From the NCBI RefSeq assembly GCF_014196635.1, contig NZ_JACIEB010000006.1, positions 217,019 to 281,018 on the forward strand: 64,000 nucleotides of DNA, in the 5' to 3' direction. A program made the translations under genes and the position numbers. Source of the DNA: Sphingobium fontiphilum (GTDB lineage Bacteria; Pseudomonadota; Alphaproteobacteria; Sphingomonadales; Sphingomonadaceae). Positions 44,223 through 53,847 of the stretch are shown here, in pieces. Below the pieces are notes generated by a model that made no database searches, had not been told where the DNA came from, and was given only the letters and a program-made list of their open reading frames with translations. Numbering within the stretch: position 1 is the first letter of the stretch; each line of letters begins with the position of its first letter.

Positions 44223-47200
44223 TCAGAACTTCAGCTTGGCGCCAGCGTAGAACTTCCGGCCAATCACGTCATAGACGCCCGACAGGGTGCTGATGCCCGC
44301 GTCGCCGCCCAAAGTGCCGGGAATGAACGGCGCCTTGTTGTCCAGCAGATTGTCGGCGCCGACATAGAATTCATAATTGTCGCCGACCGAATAACGGACC
44401 TGGGTGTCGAGATAGAACTGCGAACCAACCTCGTAGAACTTGTTGGTCCCCGGCTTGGCGCCGGTGAGCTGATCATCCAGACTGGCCTTACCGATATAAG
44501 TTCCGGTGAAAGTCACGCCCAGCGAACCGATCGCGTAATTGAGGTTCGCCGTGAACCGATCCTTGGATGCCCCCACTTCGCCGGCGAAATAGTCCTTATC
44601 GGAGCCAGGGAGCGGGATGACATAGCCCTTCAGCAGATGGGTGTAGGCCACGTTCAGGCCAAGCGTACCGGCAAGGCCCCAACTGTCGAGATTCTGCTGA
44701 TAGGCAAGAGACACGTCGATGCCGCTGGTGCGAAGACCGCCACTGTTCGATGCGCCGCTGTTCACCTCATCCAGCGAGCCCGCACTGTTGGCGCCTTCCG
44801 GAGTGGCGCGACGTACGATGAAGTCGCAGAAGTCCTGCTCACCCTGACCGTAGCATTGATCGAGGATGAATTGCAGCGGAGTCGAGACGATTGCGTCTGT
44901 CACCTTGATATCGAACCAGTCGACGCTCAGTGTCAGATTGCGGAGAGCATCAATCGACCGGGGATTGATGACCACGCCCACGGTCCAGGACTTGCCCTTT
45001 TCCTCGCCCAGATTGAGATTGCCGCCTGCATAGCTGGTGATGCCCTGAAGGTCTGCCTGAGAAACCGTGAAGGCGCCATTGGCCGCGATGTTGGCGAGAA
45101 CGCCTGGGGCCGCGCGGCAATTGTCACCGAGAGCACCGCCACCCGATGCGGTGATGCCAGCGCATGGATCCTGCAAACCACTCGGGAAGTCCTGCAATAG
45201 CGGCGAATAAAGTTCCGAGATGTTCGGCGCGCGCGTTGATTGGGCACGGGTCGCGCGGAAACGAATGTCCTCGACGGGGGCCCATTCCAGACCATAGTTA
45301 TAGCTGAAAGTCTTGCCGACCGTCGAATATTTCGAGACACGGATGGCGCCGCGGGCATTCAGAGTCTTGAAGAAGGGCTGATCGGCCAGGATGGGAACGA
45401 TCGCTTCGACATAGCCTTCCCAAACATGGAAGCGCCCCTTGGTCGGCGGCAAGGCGTTGCCCGCGTTAAGACCAGCCTGCGTCAGCGCGTCGAACTCGCT
45501 GCTGGAGAATTCCCGGCGATATTCGGCGCCCGCCGCGATCGAAATGGGATCGGCCCCCAGGCCCAGCGAGAAAAGTTCGCCAGTCACGCCGGCAGACGCG
45601 ACCGATTGCTGGATCTTCGTCGTCAGGCTGGAAGGCGCGGCCAGATATGCAGCCGCAGGCGCGAGTGAATTCGCCCCGAAGATGTTGGCGGGAACACAGC
45701 CCTGCGCCCGTGCAGTGGCATCAGCGCAGATGATCTCGGTTGTGTTTCCGTTGCCATTCAGGTCGGTTGTATCGACAATGGCATTGAGCGCATTGCGGAA
45801 GTTCAGGACATTCACCTGACCCGTGCCTGACTGCGCTTCCTTCGTCTGGCCGAAGACATAGGACGCTTCATAGCGCCATGTGCCGCCGATACTGCCGTTC
45901 ACGCCCACGACAAGGCGGAAGGTGTCACGATCAACCTTGCTGGTACGCGGCCCGAGATCGGCAAGCCGCTTGTCGAAGAAGATATCGCGCAGGCCGTCGC
46001 CATCGGTATCCGACGCATCATTAAAGATTGCAGTCGGCACGAACGGGTTACGAACCACAGTTCCGCCCACGAGCGTTTCAATCGGCACCTGACCGGTTTC
46101 GGTGATGTAGGTGGAGTCGAACGGGAAGGGCTCAATGTTGGTTGCAGAACTGGTCGATGCGTAGGTCCCCTCCATGAAGAAGTTCGCGCTGTCCGATACC
46201 TCGTAATTGCCCTTGAAGGCCGCGAGATAGCGTTCGACCGGCACCGCGAAGACGCGGAAGTCGGAACGATTGAAACCGTCCGGGCCGATGGTCGATCCAG
46301 GGGCCAGTCCGCACGCTGCGACGGCCGACGGGTTTGTGCTGCCGTTGGTGGAAGCGCAGGGGCGCAGAGCGCCAGTGTTGCGATCATAGGTCCAGACATA
46401 GTTGTCCGAATAATAACGGCCACGCGGGTTAAAGCCCGAATAGAAGGGACGGATCGGCGTGAACAGATCCTCATCCGCGCCGGTAACGGCTGCGCCGAGG
46501 CTTTCCTCGTCAATCGCCATCGACCCTGCTTCGGTGCTGCGGTCCTTGGTGAAGATGCGCTCCTGCTTGGTGTAGCCGAGATACAGCATCACATTGCCGC
46601 GGTTATCGCCGAAATTGCCGCCCAGCGTCATGTTGAGCTGCTTTTCGGCGCCATCACCGCGACTCGTCAGGCCATATTGACCGCCGACTTCCACGCCCTG
46701 GAAATCGCTCTTGTAGATGATGTTGACCACGCCTGCGACCGCGTCCGAACCATAAACGGCCGAAGTGCCGCCAGTCACCACGTCAACGCGTTCGATGAAC
46801 TGGGCGGGAATGGTGTTGAGATCGACAGCGGGGCTGCCGGGAATGCCCGAAACCACGCGACGGCCATTGATCAGAACAAGCGTGCGATCAATGCCCAGGT
46901 TGCGCAGGTCCACCGTCGCCGCGCCAGCGCCGCTGGTGGCGAAGCCGGTGTTGGTGCGGCTGAAAGTCGGCGCACCAAAAGTGGGATTCTTAAGAAGAAT
47001 GTCCTGCAGGTTGGGGACACCCGAATTTTCGATCTGGGCGGCGCCGATCACCTGAACCGGCGCGACCGAGGTCGCGTTCGGCGAAACGATGCGCGATCCT
47101 GTAACGATGATGGCTTCGCTTTCCGATGCATCTGCGCCCTGCGGGGTGTCTTGCGCGGTTGCAGCCGAAGCGATCAGCGACGCGCCCAGAATGGCCGGTG

Positions 47201-47243
47201 CGACGCCGGCGCGCAGAAGCGCCCTTTTGGAGAATGTTTTCAC
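44223..47243 (-). CDS. TonB-dependent outer-membrane receptor
   Basis: The product is about 1006 residues from a GTG at 47243 (preceded by aaggga); an ATG at 47285 in frame is the alternative. A signal peptide ends in ASAATAQ. The plug starts with EAIIVTGSRI and contains LNTIPAQFIERVDVVTGGTSAVYGSDAVAGVVNI, the usual plug motif. The barrel ends with a terminal Phe (KLKF), the BAM signal. The receptor belongs to the large Sphingomonad/Caulobacter TonB receptors for sugars, peptides or aromatics. No transporter or regulator partner is adjacent. The substrate is unknown. Confidence 0.92.
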   Translation of the reverse strand: MKTFSKRALLRAGVAPAILGASLIASAATAQDTPQGADASESEAIIVTGSRIVSPNATSVAPVQVIGAAQIENSGVPNLQDILLKNPTFGAPTFSRTNTGFATSGAGAATVDLRNLGIDRTLVLINGRRVVSGIPGSPAVDLNTIPAQFIERVDVVTGGTSAVYGSDAVAGVVNIIYKSDFQGVEVGGQYGLTSRGDGAEKQLNMTLGGNFGDNRGNVMLYLGYTKQERIFTKDRSTEAGSMAIDEESLGAAVTGADEDLFTPIRPFYSGFNPRGRYYSDNYVWTYDRNTGALRPCASTNGSTNPSAVAACGLAPGSTIGPDGFNRSDFRVFAVPVERYLAAFKGNYEVSDSANFFMEGTYASTSSATNIEPFPFDSTYITETGQVPIETLVGGTVVRNPFVPTAIFNDASDTDGDGLRDIFFDKRLADLGPRTSKVDRDTFRLVVGVNGSIGGTWRYEASYVFGQTKEAQSGTGQVNVLNFRNALNAIVDTTDLNGNGNTTEIICADATARAQGCVPANIFGANSLAPAAAYLAAPSSLTTKIQQSVASAGVTGELFSLGLGADPISIAAGAEYRREFSSSEFDALTQAGLNAGNALPPTKGRFHVWEGYVEAIVPILADQPFFKTLNARGAIRVSKYSTVGKTFSYNYGLEWAPVEDIRFRATRAQSTRAPNISELYSPLLQDFPSGLQDPCAGITASGGGALGDNCRAAPGVLANIAANGAFTVSQADLQGITSYAGGNLNLGEEKGKSWTVGVVINPRSIDALRNLTLSVDWFDIKVTDAIVSTPLQFILDQCYGQGEQDFCDFIVRRATPEGANSAGSLDEVNSGASNSGGLRTSGIDVSLAYQQNLDSWGLAGTLGLNVAYTHLLKGYVIPLPGSDKDYFAGEVGASKDRFTANLNYAIGSLGVTFTGTYIGKASLDDQLTGAKPGTNKFYEVGSQFYLDTQVRYSVGDNYEFYVGADNLLDNKAPFIPGTLGGDAGISTLSGVYDVIGRKFYAGAKLKF

Positions 47244-47637
47244 GGTCCAGTCCCTTGCTCTGGAGTTTGGCGGAGAGCCCGCCATTTCTTTGTACCTATG
47301 GGGGGATTTTGGTGCCCGACAGCGATCCCCTCATATGGATGGCGATGAAACTGCGCGGGGAGACCGGCTGTTGTAAAGCGGTCGAGAGTGCGGTTTACCG
47401 CTTTTGGATGGGCCTGTATCATAAATGCAACAAGGCTATGCTAGGCGTGAAGACTCCCTATATAGCAAGAAAATTTCGCCGATGCTGGAGGTGTTGCAGT
47501 ATTAATGCCACACCTATCGCAGTGTCGATCAAATATGGCGGCGGCATGGCTTCATCGCCTGTTCATGCACGACATTGACGTTCACGTTGGCCGGTGCATG
47601 GTGATGGCATGAGATCGAATGTTGGCAGAGGCGAAGC
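47244..47637. other. Intergenic region upstream of the TonB-receptor gene
   Basis: 394 bases. The only structure I see is an 8-bp inverted repeat (aaagcggt at 47375-47382 and accgcttt at 47397-47404) that could be an operator or hairpin in the receptor's promoter region. Short frames here have no family support. Confidence 0.6.
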
Positions 47638-48183
47638 ATGAAAACATGGATGGAAGCAGCAGCGGCGATGTCGATCTGCCTTTTGGCCGCGCAGGCGCAG
47701 GCCGCGCCCGGCAAGCAGCAGCCGCGCCCGGAGATATTCACCAACCTCCTGAATTGTCGGTCGATAGCCGATGATTCCCAGCGCCTCGCCTGTTTCGACC
47801 GGCAGGTCGGCGCGATCGAGGCCGCCGCGCAACGCGATGAGGTGGTGGTGCTCGACAAGAGCGAACTCAAAAAGACACGCAAGACGCTGTTCGGCTTTTC
47901 CTTCCCGAAGCTGCCCTTCCTGGGGGACAGCGATGGCGACCGGGATGAAGCGCGCGAGGAAGAGGGGGTCAGCCACATCGAGGAGAAGATCGTGTCGCTC
48001 CGCCACCTGGGCTATGGCAAGTGGCAGATCGGACTCGACGATGCACAATGGGCCACGACTGAAGCGATAACAGGCCGGGAACCCGAGGTGGGCCAGATGA
48101 TCGAAATCCGCCGGGGGGCGATGGGCGGTTTCAGGGGCAAGATTGCGGGTGGCCGGCCGGTTCGGATGAAGCGGATCAGTTAA
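47638..48183 (+). CDS. Exported protein of unknown function
   Basis: The product is 181 residues. A signal peptide (AAAAMSICLLAAQAQA) targets it to the periplasm. The mature part has two early cysteines (LLNCRSIADDSQRLACFD), which may form a disulphide, then a disordered charged segment, and the pattern SRHLGYGKWQIGLDDAQWATTEAITGREP near the end. The sequence LLNCRSIADDSQRLACFDRQVG resembles the start of several proteins found only in Sphingomonads, without known function. It is convergent with the M23 peptidase gene. Confidence 0.75.
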   Translation: MKTWMEAAAAMSICLLAAQAQAAPGKQQPRPEIFTNLLNCRSIADDSQRLACFDRQVGAIEAAAQRDEVVVLDKSELKKTRKTLFGFSFPKLPFLGDSDGDRDEAREEEGVSHIEEKIVSLRHLGYGKWQIGLDDAQWATTEAITGREPEVGQMIEIRRGAMGGFRGKIAGGRPVRMKRIS

Positions 48184-48186
48184 ACT

Positions 48187-49005
48187 TCATCCCGCCGCCA
48201 TCGCCCCCGCGACCAGCATCGGGTCGATGCGCGCGTCGTTCCACTTCATGCCCCAGTGCAGGTGCGGTCCGGTGGCTCGCCCGGTCGCGCCGATGGCGCC
48301 GATCACCTGTCCCTGACTCACATGGTCGCCCTCCTTCACGTCGATGCGCGACAGATGGAGGAAGGCGCTGTTGAGGCCCATGCCATGGTCGACCATCAGC
48401 AAATGCCCCTCCAGCGTGAAGGGCTTGTCCGCCGCCAGGATGACGACGCCGTCGGCGGGCGCGACAACCGGATCGCCCGTGGCCCCGGCGACATCGACCC
48501 CGCCATGATAGGCGCCCGGCTGCCCCTGATAGATGCGCTGCGAACCGAACAGGCCGGAAATGCGCCCCTGGCGCGGCCAGATGAATGTCTGCCGCCAGCC
48601 CGCTGCGTCCGTGACCTTCCCTCGAGCCGCCGCGATCCGCGCCAGTTCGGGTCGACGAAGGTCCAGAAACGCCTCGCTGCTTTTCACGGGACGCAGTGGC
48701 GCATTGATCCGCTCGATCCGCCAGTCGCGCGGCGCGACCTTTATCGCCCGTTCCACCGTGCGGCCATCGGCAAGGCGCGCGACCAGCCTTGCGTCCGGCC
48801 CAGCATCCCGGTCGAAGGCGATCAGAAAGCGGCCATCGGCGGCGACCGGCACCGACTTGCCGTCCAGTGTCAGGCTGGCCGTCCCCTTGGGCGCGGAACC
48901 TGTCGCCGCGCCGCCCTGGCTGAGCGCGCCGGAGAGCGGGATTTCGAGCGCAGGCGCAGCGGCGACCAGCATCATGGCCGCTAAGGGCAGCGCCAGCCGG
49001 ATTAT
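48187..49005 (-). CDS. M23-family (lysostaphin-like) peptidase, probable near-cognate ATA start
   Basis: From the position proposed here the product is about 272 residues. The LytM domain has the metal ligands HGGVD and HLHWG, with GLFGSQRIY and the GHLLMVDHGMGL segments typical of exported M23 endopeptidases cutting peptidoglycan cross-links. The frame has no ATG/GTG/TTG between a GTG at 49125 and Met codons at 48976, which lie inside the signal sequence. A complete signal peptide (IIRLALPLAAMMLVAAAPA) begins at an ATA codon (49003-49005) overlapping the upstream TAA, exactly where an ATGA overlap would be expected. A GTG start at 49125, giving a long unlikely extension, cannot be excluded. 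Confidence 0.75.
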   Translation of the reverse strand: MIRLALPLAAMMLVAAAPALEIPLSGALSQGGAATGSAPKGTASLTLDGKSVPVAADGRFLIAFDRDAGPDARLVARLADGRTVERAIKVAPRDWRIERINAPLRPVKSSEAFLDLRRPELARIAAARGKVTDAAGWRQTFIWPRQGRISGLFGSQRIYQGQPGAYHGGVDVAGATGDPVVAPADGVVILAADKPFTLEGHLLMVDHGMGLNSAFLHLSRIDVKEGDHVSQGQVIGAIGATGRATGPHLHWGMKWNDARIDPMLVAGAMAAG

Positions 49006-49211
49006 GCCCCGGCTCCGGGCAACTGGGCTTTCGCCGAAGCGGCGGCGTCGGCATAGGGCTCCTGCCGGGCGATGCTCCAGTAACGCAGATCCTCCAGCGC
49101 GATCGCCTTGCCCGTCACCGAGCACAGCACATGGTCGCCCGGCTGCAACACGCGAAAACTGTAGGCCATATAATGGAGTCGCGCGGGACCGCCCCGGTTC
49201 GTCATCAACAT
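49002..49211 (-). CDS. DUF2093 small protein
   Basis: The 69-residue product matches the alphaproteobacterial DUF2093 family: ARLHYMAYSFRVLQPGDHVLCSVTG with the conserved CSVTG, and LEDLRYWSIARQEPYAD. The family is small, of unknown function, and commonly linked with M23 peptidase or xseA genes, as here. An aaagga lies before ATG 49211. The end overlaps the presumed M23 start. Confidence 0.85.
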   Translation of the reverse strand: MLMTNRGGPARLHYMAYSFRVLQPGDHVLCSVTGKAIALEDLRYWSIARQEPYADAAASAKAQLPGAGA

Positions 49212-49235
49212 CGCATTCGTCCTTTCGGCCGCAGT

Positions 49236-50735
49236 TCAGGAAAACAGATCCTGTTGCCGCCCTTCCTTTTCCGCGCGCGGCTTGCGCGCAATCTTCGTCG
49301 GTCGGGATATATCCTCTCCCGCCCCCCGCTCAAGGGGCGCGCCTGCACCATCGACATCGGCCGCCACTTCGCCATCGGCAAAGCGCAGTTCCACGCGCCC
49401 CGCCGCCCGCGCCGCATCGGTCGTGCGGACGAGCTGGCCGCCCGCCATCACTCGCGCAAAGCCCCGCTGCAAGGGCCGGTCTGGATCGTTCGAAGCGAAC
49501 AGCCGCGCCATCCGGTCCAGCGCGACCTGCGATTCTCCCAGCCGCCGGGTCAGCAATTCGGGCCGCAACCCTATCCGCTCCAGCCGCTCGGCCGCACGCG
49601 CCGCCTGCGCCTTGAGCAGCGCCGGGCGCAGCGCCCCAGAACTGTCCGCCAGCGCCGCGCGGGCAGCGGCCAGCCGATGGCGCAAACCATGGTCGAGCCG
49701 GGCGCCGGCGTCATCCAGCCGCTGGCGCTGTGGCGCGAGCAGCATGTCGGGCGCGGGCATCAACCGCGCCTGCATGTCCAGCCGCTCGCGCGCCTGGGCG
49801 ATGCCGCGCCGCACGGAGCGGCTCATGCGCAAACCCTGTTCGGCCAGCATGGCGAGCAGGTCGGCGCGCACCGGAACCGCCATTTCGGCGGCGGCGGTCG
49901 GCGTCGGCGCCCGACGGTCGGCGGCGAAATCGCACAGCGTCGTATCGGTTTCATGCCCCACCGCCGAAATGATCGGAATGGAACAATCGGCGACGGCGCG
50001 CACCACCGCTTCCTCGTTGAACGCCCACAGATCCTCGATCGATCCGCCGCCGCGCGCCACGATCACCAGATCGGGGCGCGGCATCGGGCCGCCGCCGTCC
50101 ATCGCGCTGAAACCGCGCACAGCGCGCGCCACCTGCTGCGCCGCGCCCTCGCCCTGCACCAGCACGGGCCACAGCAGCACCTGCGTCGGGCAGCGATCCG
50201 CCAGCCGGTGGAGAATGTCGCGGATCACCGCGCCCGTGGGCGACGTCACCACGCCGATGACGCGCGGCAGAAAGGGCAGCGGCCGCTTGCGTTCCGGCGC
50301 GAACAGCCCTTCGGCCGCCAGTTGCTGCTTCAGCTTTTCGAGCAGCGCCATCAACGCGCCTTCGCCCGCCAGTTCCATGCGGTCGATGACGATCTGATAT
50401 TTGGAACGCCCAGGATAAGTGGTCAGCTTGCCGGTGGCGATCACCTCCACCCCGTCCTGCGGCGCGAAGGCGAGACGCTGCGCCCCGCCCTTCCACATCA
50501 CCCCGTCAATGACGGCATTGTCGTCCTTCAGCGCCAGATAGAGATGGCCCGAAGCCGCCCGCTTGAAACCCGAAATCTCGCCGCGCAGGCGGACATGGCC
50601 GAAACGATCCTCCACCGTCCGCTTCAACATGCCCGACAATTCGCTGACGGAGAGCGGCGGCGCGTTGTCCCCCGCCCTTTCCTCCGCTAACAGGCGGCCC
50701 GACACATCAAATCCGGTATCGAGATCAGGCGACAT
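49236..50735 (-). CDS. xseA: Exodeoxyribonuclease VII large subunit
   Basis: The product is 499 residues. It has the N-terminal OB fold ([31 protein letters not shown]), and the central nuclease domain with [26 protein letters not shown] and [29 protein letters not shown], followed by the long coiled coil. It degrades single-stranded DNA together with XseB. Its ATG (50733-50735) shares two bases with the ATG of the divergent purD gene; ATG 50744 is an alternative start. Confidence 0.95.
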   Translation of the reverse strand: MSPDLDTGFDVSGRLLAEERAGDNAPPLSVSELSGMLKRTVEDRFGHVRLRGEISGFKRAASGHLYLALKDDNAVIDGVMWKGGAQRLAFAPQDGVEVIATGKLTTYPGRSKYQIVIDRMELAGEGALMALLEKLKQQLAAEGLFAPERKRPLPFLPRVIGVVTSPTGAVIRDILHRLADRCPTQVLLWPVLVQGEGAAQQVARAVRGFSAMDGGGPMPRPDLVIVARGGGSIEDLWAFNEEAVVRAVADCSIPIISAVGHETDTTLCDFAADRRAPTPTAAAEMAVPVRADLLAMLAEQGLRMSRSVRRGIAQARERLDMQARLMPAPDMLLAPQRQRLDDAGARLDHGLRHRLAAARAALADSSGALRPALLKAQAARAAERLERIGLRPELLTRRLGESQVALDRMARLFASNDPDRPLQRGFARVMAGGQLVRTTDAARAAGRVELRFADGEVAADVDGAGAPLERGAGEDISRPTKIARKPRAEKEGRQQDLFS

Positions 50736-52020
50736 GGGCGACATCAACATCCTTCTGCTTGGCGGCGGCGGCCGCGAACATGCGCTGGCTTGGAAACTGG
50801 CGCAATCGCCCCGGCTGGGCGCGCTGTTCGCCGCGCCGGGCAATCCGGGCATAGCCGACCATGCGACATTGGTCGACCTTGATGCGACCGATCATGCGGC
50901 GGTCGTGACATTCTGTCGCGCCAACGCCATCGGCCTGGTCGTCATCGGGCCGGAAGCGCCGCTGGTCGACGGCCTCGCCGACACGCTGCGCGCCGCCGAC
51001 ATTCCCGCCTTCGGCCCCGGCAAGGCCGCCGCGCAACTGGAAGGGTCGAAGGGCTTTACCAAGGATTTGTGCGCCCGCGCCAAAATCCCGACAGCAGGCT
51101 ATGTCCGCGCCGGGACCAAGGCCGATGCTCTCGCCGCGCTCGAAGGCTTTGCTATCCCCGTGGTCATCAAGGCGGACGGTCTGGCCGCCGGCAAGGGCGT
51201 CATCATCGCCATGACCCGCGAAGAGGCGCTGGCGGCCCTCGACGAAATGTTCTCCGGCGCCTTTGGTTCGGCGGGCGAGGAAGTGGTGATCGAGGAGTTC
51301 CTGACGGGCGAGGAGGCGAGTTTCTTCGCCCTGACCGATGGCAGCGCGATCCTGCCCTTCGGCTCCGCGCAGGACCACAAGCGCGTCGGCGATGGCGACA
51401 CCGGCCCCAACACCGGCGGCATGGGCGCATATAGCCCGGCGCGGGTGCTGACCCCGGAACTGGAGGCGGAAGTCATCGAAACGATCATCCGCCCCACCGT
51501 CGACACCATGGCGGCGGACGGCATCCCCTATTCGGGCGTGCTTTATGCGGGCCTGATGCTGACGCCGGACGGCCCGAAGCTGATCGAATATAATGCCCGT
51601 TTCGGCGACCCGGAATGCCAGGTGCTGATGAGCCGTTTCGATGGCGACCTTGTCGACCTGCTGCTGGCGGTCGCGCAGGGGCGGCTGGCCGATCAGGGGC
51701 CGGTGGCGCTGGCCGATCGGACCGCGCTGACCATCGTCATGGCCGCAAACGGCTATCCCGGCACACCCGAAAAGGGCGGCGCCATCGCCAACATCGCGGC
51801 GGCGCAAAGCGCGGGGGCCAAGGTGTTCCACGCAGGCACGGCGATGAAGGACGGCGTGCTCGTCGCCAATGGCGGACGCGTCCTCAACGTCACCGCCAGC
51901 GGCGACAGCGTGGCCCAGGCGCAGGCGGCGGCCTATGCGGCGGTCGACGCCATCGAATTCCCCACCGGCTTTTGCCGCCGCGACATCGGCTGGCGGGAGG
52001 TCGCGCGCGAAGCGCAGTGA
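50734..52020 (+). CDS. purD: Phosphoribosylamine-glycine ligase (GAR synthetase)
   Basis: The product is 428 residues, the normal length. ATP-grasp enzyme of purine synthesis: N-terminal [17 protein letters not shown], central [14 protein letters not shown], the metal/ATP motif [13 protein letters not shown] and the [28 protein letters not shown] signature are all present. It is divergent from xseA with overlapping start codons. Confidence 0.97.
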   Translation: MGDINILLLGGGGREHALAWKLAQSPRLGALFAAPGNPGIADHATLVDLDATDHAAVVTFCRANAIGLVVIGPEAPLVDGLADTLRAADIPAFGPGKAAAQLEGSKGFTKDLCARAKIPTAGYVRAGTKADALAALEGFAIPVVIKADGLAAGKGVIIAMTREEALAALDEMFSGAFGSAGEEVVIEEFLTGEEASFFALTDGSAILPFGSAQDHKRVGDGDTGPNTGGMGAYSPARVLTPELEAEVIETIIRPTVDTMAADGIPYSGVLYAGLMLTPDGPKLIEYNARFGDPECQVLMSRFDGDLVDLLLAVAQGRLADQGPVALADRTALTIVMAANGYPGTPEKGGAIANIAAAQSAGAKVFHAGTAMKDGVLVANGGRVLNVTASGDSVAQAQAAAYAAVDAIEFPTGFCRRDIGWREVAREAQ

Positions 52021-52100
52021 CGCAGCCGGCGGGCTTGTCGAAGCGGCCGGCGCGCCTAAATGGTTCGCATTCAAGGGATTGAAAGAGAGAAAGGCGAGCG

Positions 52101-52601
52101 ATGCAGCAATTTCTGATGGATTATGGCCTGTGGCTGCTTGCCGCGGCGCTGATCGTCATCGCCGTCGTTTTTCTGCTCACCCGCGGCGATGGGGCGGGAG
52201 CGCCCCCCACAGAGCAACCGCTCAGCGCCGCTGAGGCCAATGCAGTGCCGATGGAACCCATCGCAGCCGCCATCGCTCTGGTCGCGCCTGAACCGGCGGA
52301 AACGGCGCCACAAGCGCCCGCGCCCGCTGCGCAGACGGCCATGGCAACGCCCGTCAGAGAGGAAACCGACGACCTGCTCCGCATGAAGGGCGTTGGACCG
52401 AAACTCAACGCCCGCCTGATCGAACTGGGCATCACCCGCTTCAGCCAGATCGCCGCGTGGAGCGCCGCAGACATCGAAGCGGTCGACGCGCAACTGGGCG
52501 CGTTCAAGGGCCGCCCGGTGCGCGACCAGTGGGTCGATCAGGCCCGCTATCTCGCCAATGGCGACATCGCCGGGTTCGAAGCGAAATACGGCAAGCTCTG
52601 A
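52101..52601 (+). CDS. Membrane-anchored protein with C-terminal helix-hairpin-helix domain
   Basis: The product is 166 residues: one N-terminal membrane segment (WLLAAALIVIAVVFLL), an Ala/Pro-rich linker and a C-terminal HhH-like domain. The C-terminal DDLLRMKGVGPKLNARLIELGI and TRFSQIAAWSAADI resemble the DNA- or protein-binding helix-hairpin-helix repeats also found at the end of NuoE or some ribosomal proteins in alphaproteobacteria. Related sequences are called hypothetical. A good gagagaaagg precedes the ATG. Function unknown. Confidence 0.75.
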   Translation: MQQFLMDYGLWLLAAALIVIAVVFLLTRGDGAGAPPTEQPLSAAEANAVPMEPIAAAIALVAPEPAETAPQAPAPAAQTAMATPVREETDDLLRMKGVGPKLNARLIELGITRFSQIAAWSAADIEAVDAQLGAFKGRPVRDQWVDQARYLANGDIAGFEAKYGKL

Positions 52602-52875
52602 AAATAGGCGCTTGTCGCCGCCTGCGCCGAACCAATGACCGGCGGCGGCGCGCCGCAACCGACCGGCATTTCATCGCGATCAAAGCTGTTCCCGCTGCAA
52701 ACACTGTTGCATTTTAATGTCTATCGTTTAAGTAGATTAAATCCACCTCGCATGAGGCGACGCGGCTGAGGCGCTGACGTCAGGCTGCATTCTCCCACCC
52801 GCCAATCCCTGTTCCTTGAGAAGGCATGGCCTTTTCCGGGGCTGGACCGGCGCGCCCTTTCCGAGGAGCACAGCG

Positions 52876-53556
52876 ATGTCCGATACGTCCTATACCCATA
52901 TCGTCAGCCTGGGCGCCTGGTGTCAGGTCGCCAGCCAGATCAAGACATGCACCGGCGAACTCGCCACCGGCCCCTTCGACTGGCTGGTCACGCCCCTGCC
53001 CGCCCTGGTCCGCATATTGCGCGACGACGGACAGGGCCTTGCGCTGGCGGCCCTTGCCGAGGGCGACACGGCGATCTGCCCGACCTATGGCTGCCTTTAC
53101 CACCATGAATTCGAACGCGACGCCGCCCGGCGCTGCATCATCACCGACGAAGCCCTTGCGCGGACGCGCTCCAAGCTGCTCCACAAATGGGACTCGCTGA
53201 AACAGAAATTGTCGGATCGGCAGCGGACCCTGTTCGTCCGTTTCGGCGGTGACGCCCGCCCGGCCCGCGCATGGCCGTATCATTTCGATCCGCACCGGAC
53301 ATGCAGCGCCGAGTTGAACGCGCTGGACGATGCGCTGGCCAGCCGATTCCCCGGACTGCCATTCGACATATTGCATGTCTGGCATGAACAGATGCACCCG
53401 TCCGACTTCAGCGCCCCATTGTCGCCGCGCATCCGGCTTGCGCCCATGACCACGCCATCCCACCGCGACTGGCGCGGCGACGCCATGGCCTGGGAGGCGC
53501 TGTTCCACCGGCACGGCGTCGCTACGCTTCCCCAAGCCGTTCCGCAGGCCGCCTGA
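52876..53556 (+). CDS. DUF1796-type putative cysteine peptidase
   Basis: The product is 226 residues. The opening HIVSLGAWCQVASQI places a Cys in the SLG-x-x-C motif, with GPFDWLVTPL after it; these are the markers of the DUF1796 papain-like putative peptidases. A later HEQMH and the GCLYHHEFE region provide candidate His residues. Such genes often lie in polysaccharide loci, not here. No signal peptide. A gag-rich site lies before the ATG at 52876. Function is predicted only. Confidence 0.75.
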   Translation: MSDTSYTHIVSLGAWCQVASQIKTCTGELATGPFDWLVTPLPALVRILRDDGQGLALAALAEGDTAICPTYGCLYHHEFERDAARRCIITDEALARTRSKLLHKWDSLKQKLSDRQRTLFVRFGGDARPARAWPYHFDPHRTCSAELNALDDALASRFPGLPFDILHVWHEQMHPSDFSAPLSPRIRLAPMTTPSHRDWRGDAMAWEALFHRHGVATLPQAVPQAA

Positions 53557-53572
53557 TCGACCAAGACCCAAG

Positions 53573-53604
53573 GCCGGGGGCTGTCCGCAATGGCGGCCCC
53601 CGGC
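53573..53604 (+). terminator. Possible terminator hairpin after the DUF1796 gene
   Basis: A perfect 9-bp GC-only stem, gccgggggc / gcccccggc, lies 17 bases after the stop codon. There is no T-run behind it, so it may be a Rho-assisted or processing structure only. Confidence 0.45.
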
Positions 53605-53847
53605 GGCTGGCATCGCCGAAAATGCTGCGTCGCAAAACTGATCCCAGACCCCTTTCTCGCGCCTCCACTCCGCCCCCTGGAATATTGCGCCCACAGCAAC
53701 GCAGCGGCAACATATCGGAAAATGCAGCGTAACATCGCTGGCCGCAGCAGCCTTTGTGACAGTTTTTTGCAACGAGGACTGGCGGAATTCCGGACAAGCT
53801 TCGTTCAACCCCGCGACGAAACATAATATCGCAAAGGGGTAGCGAAT

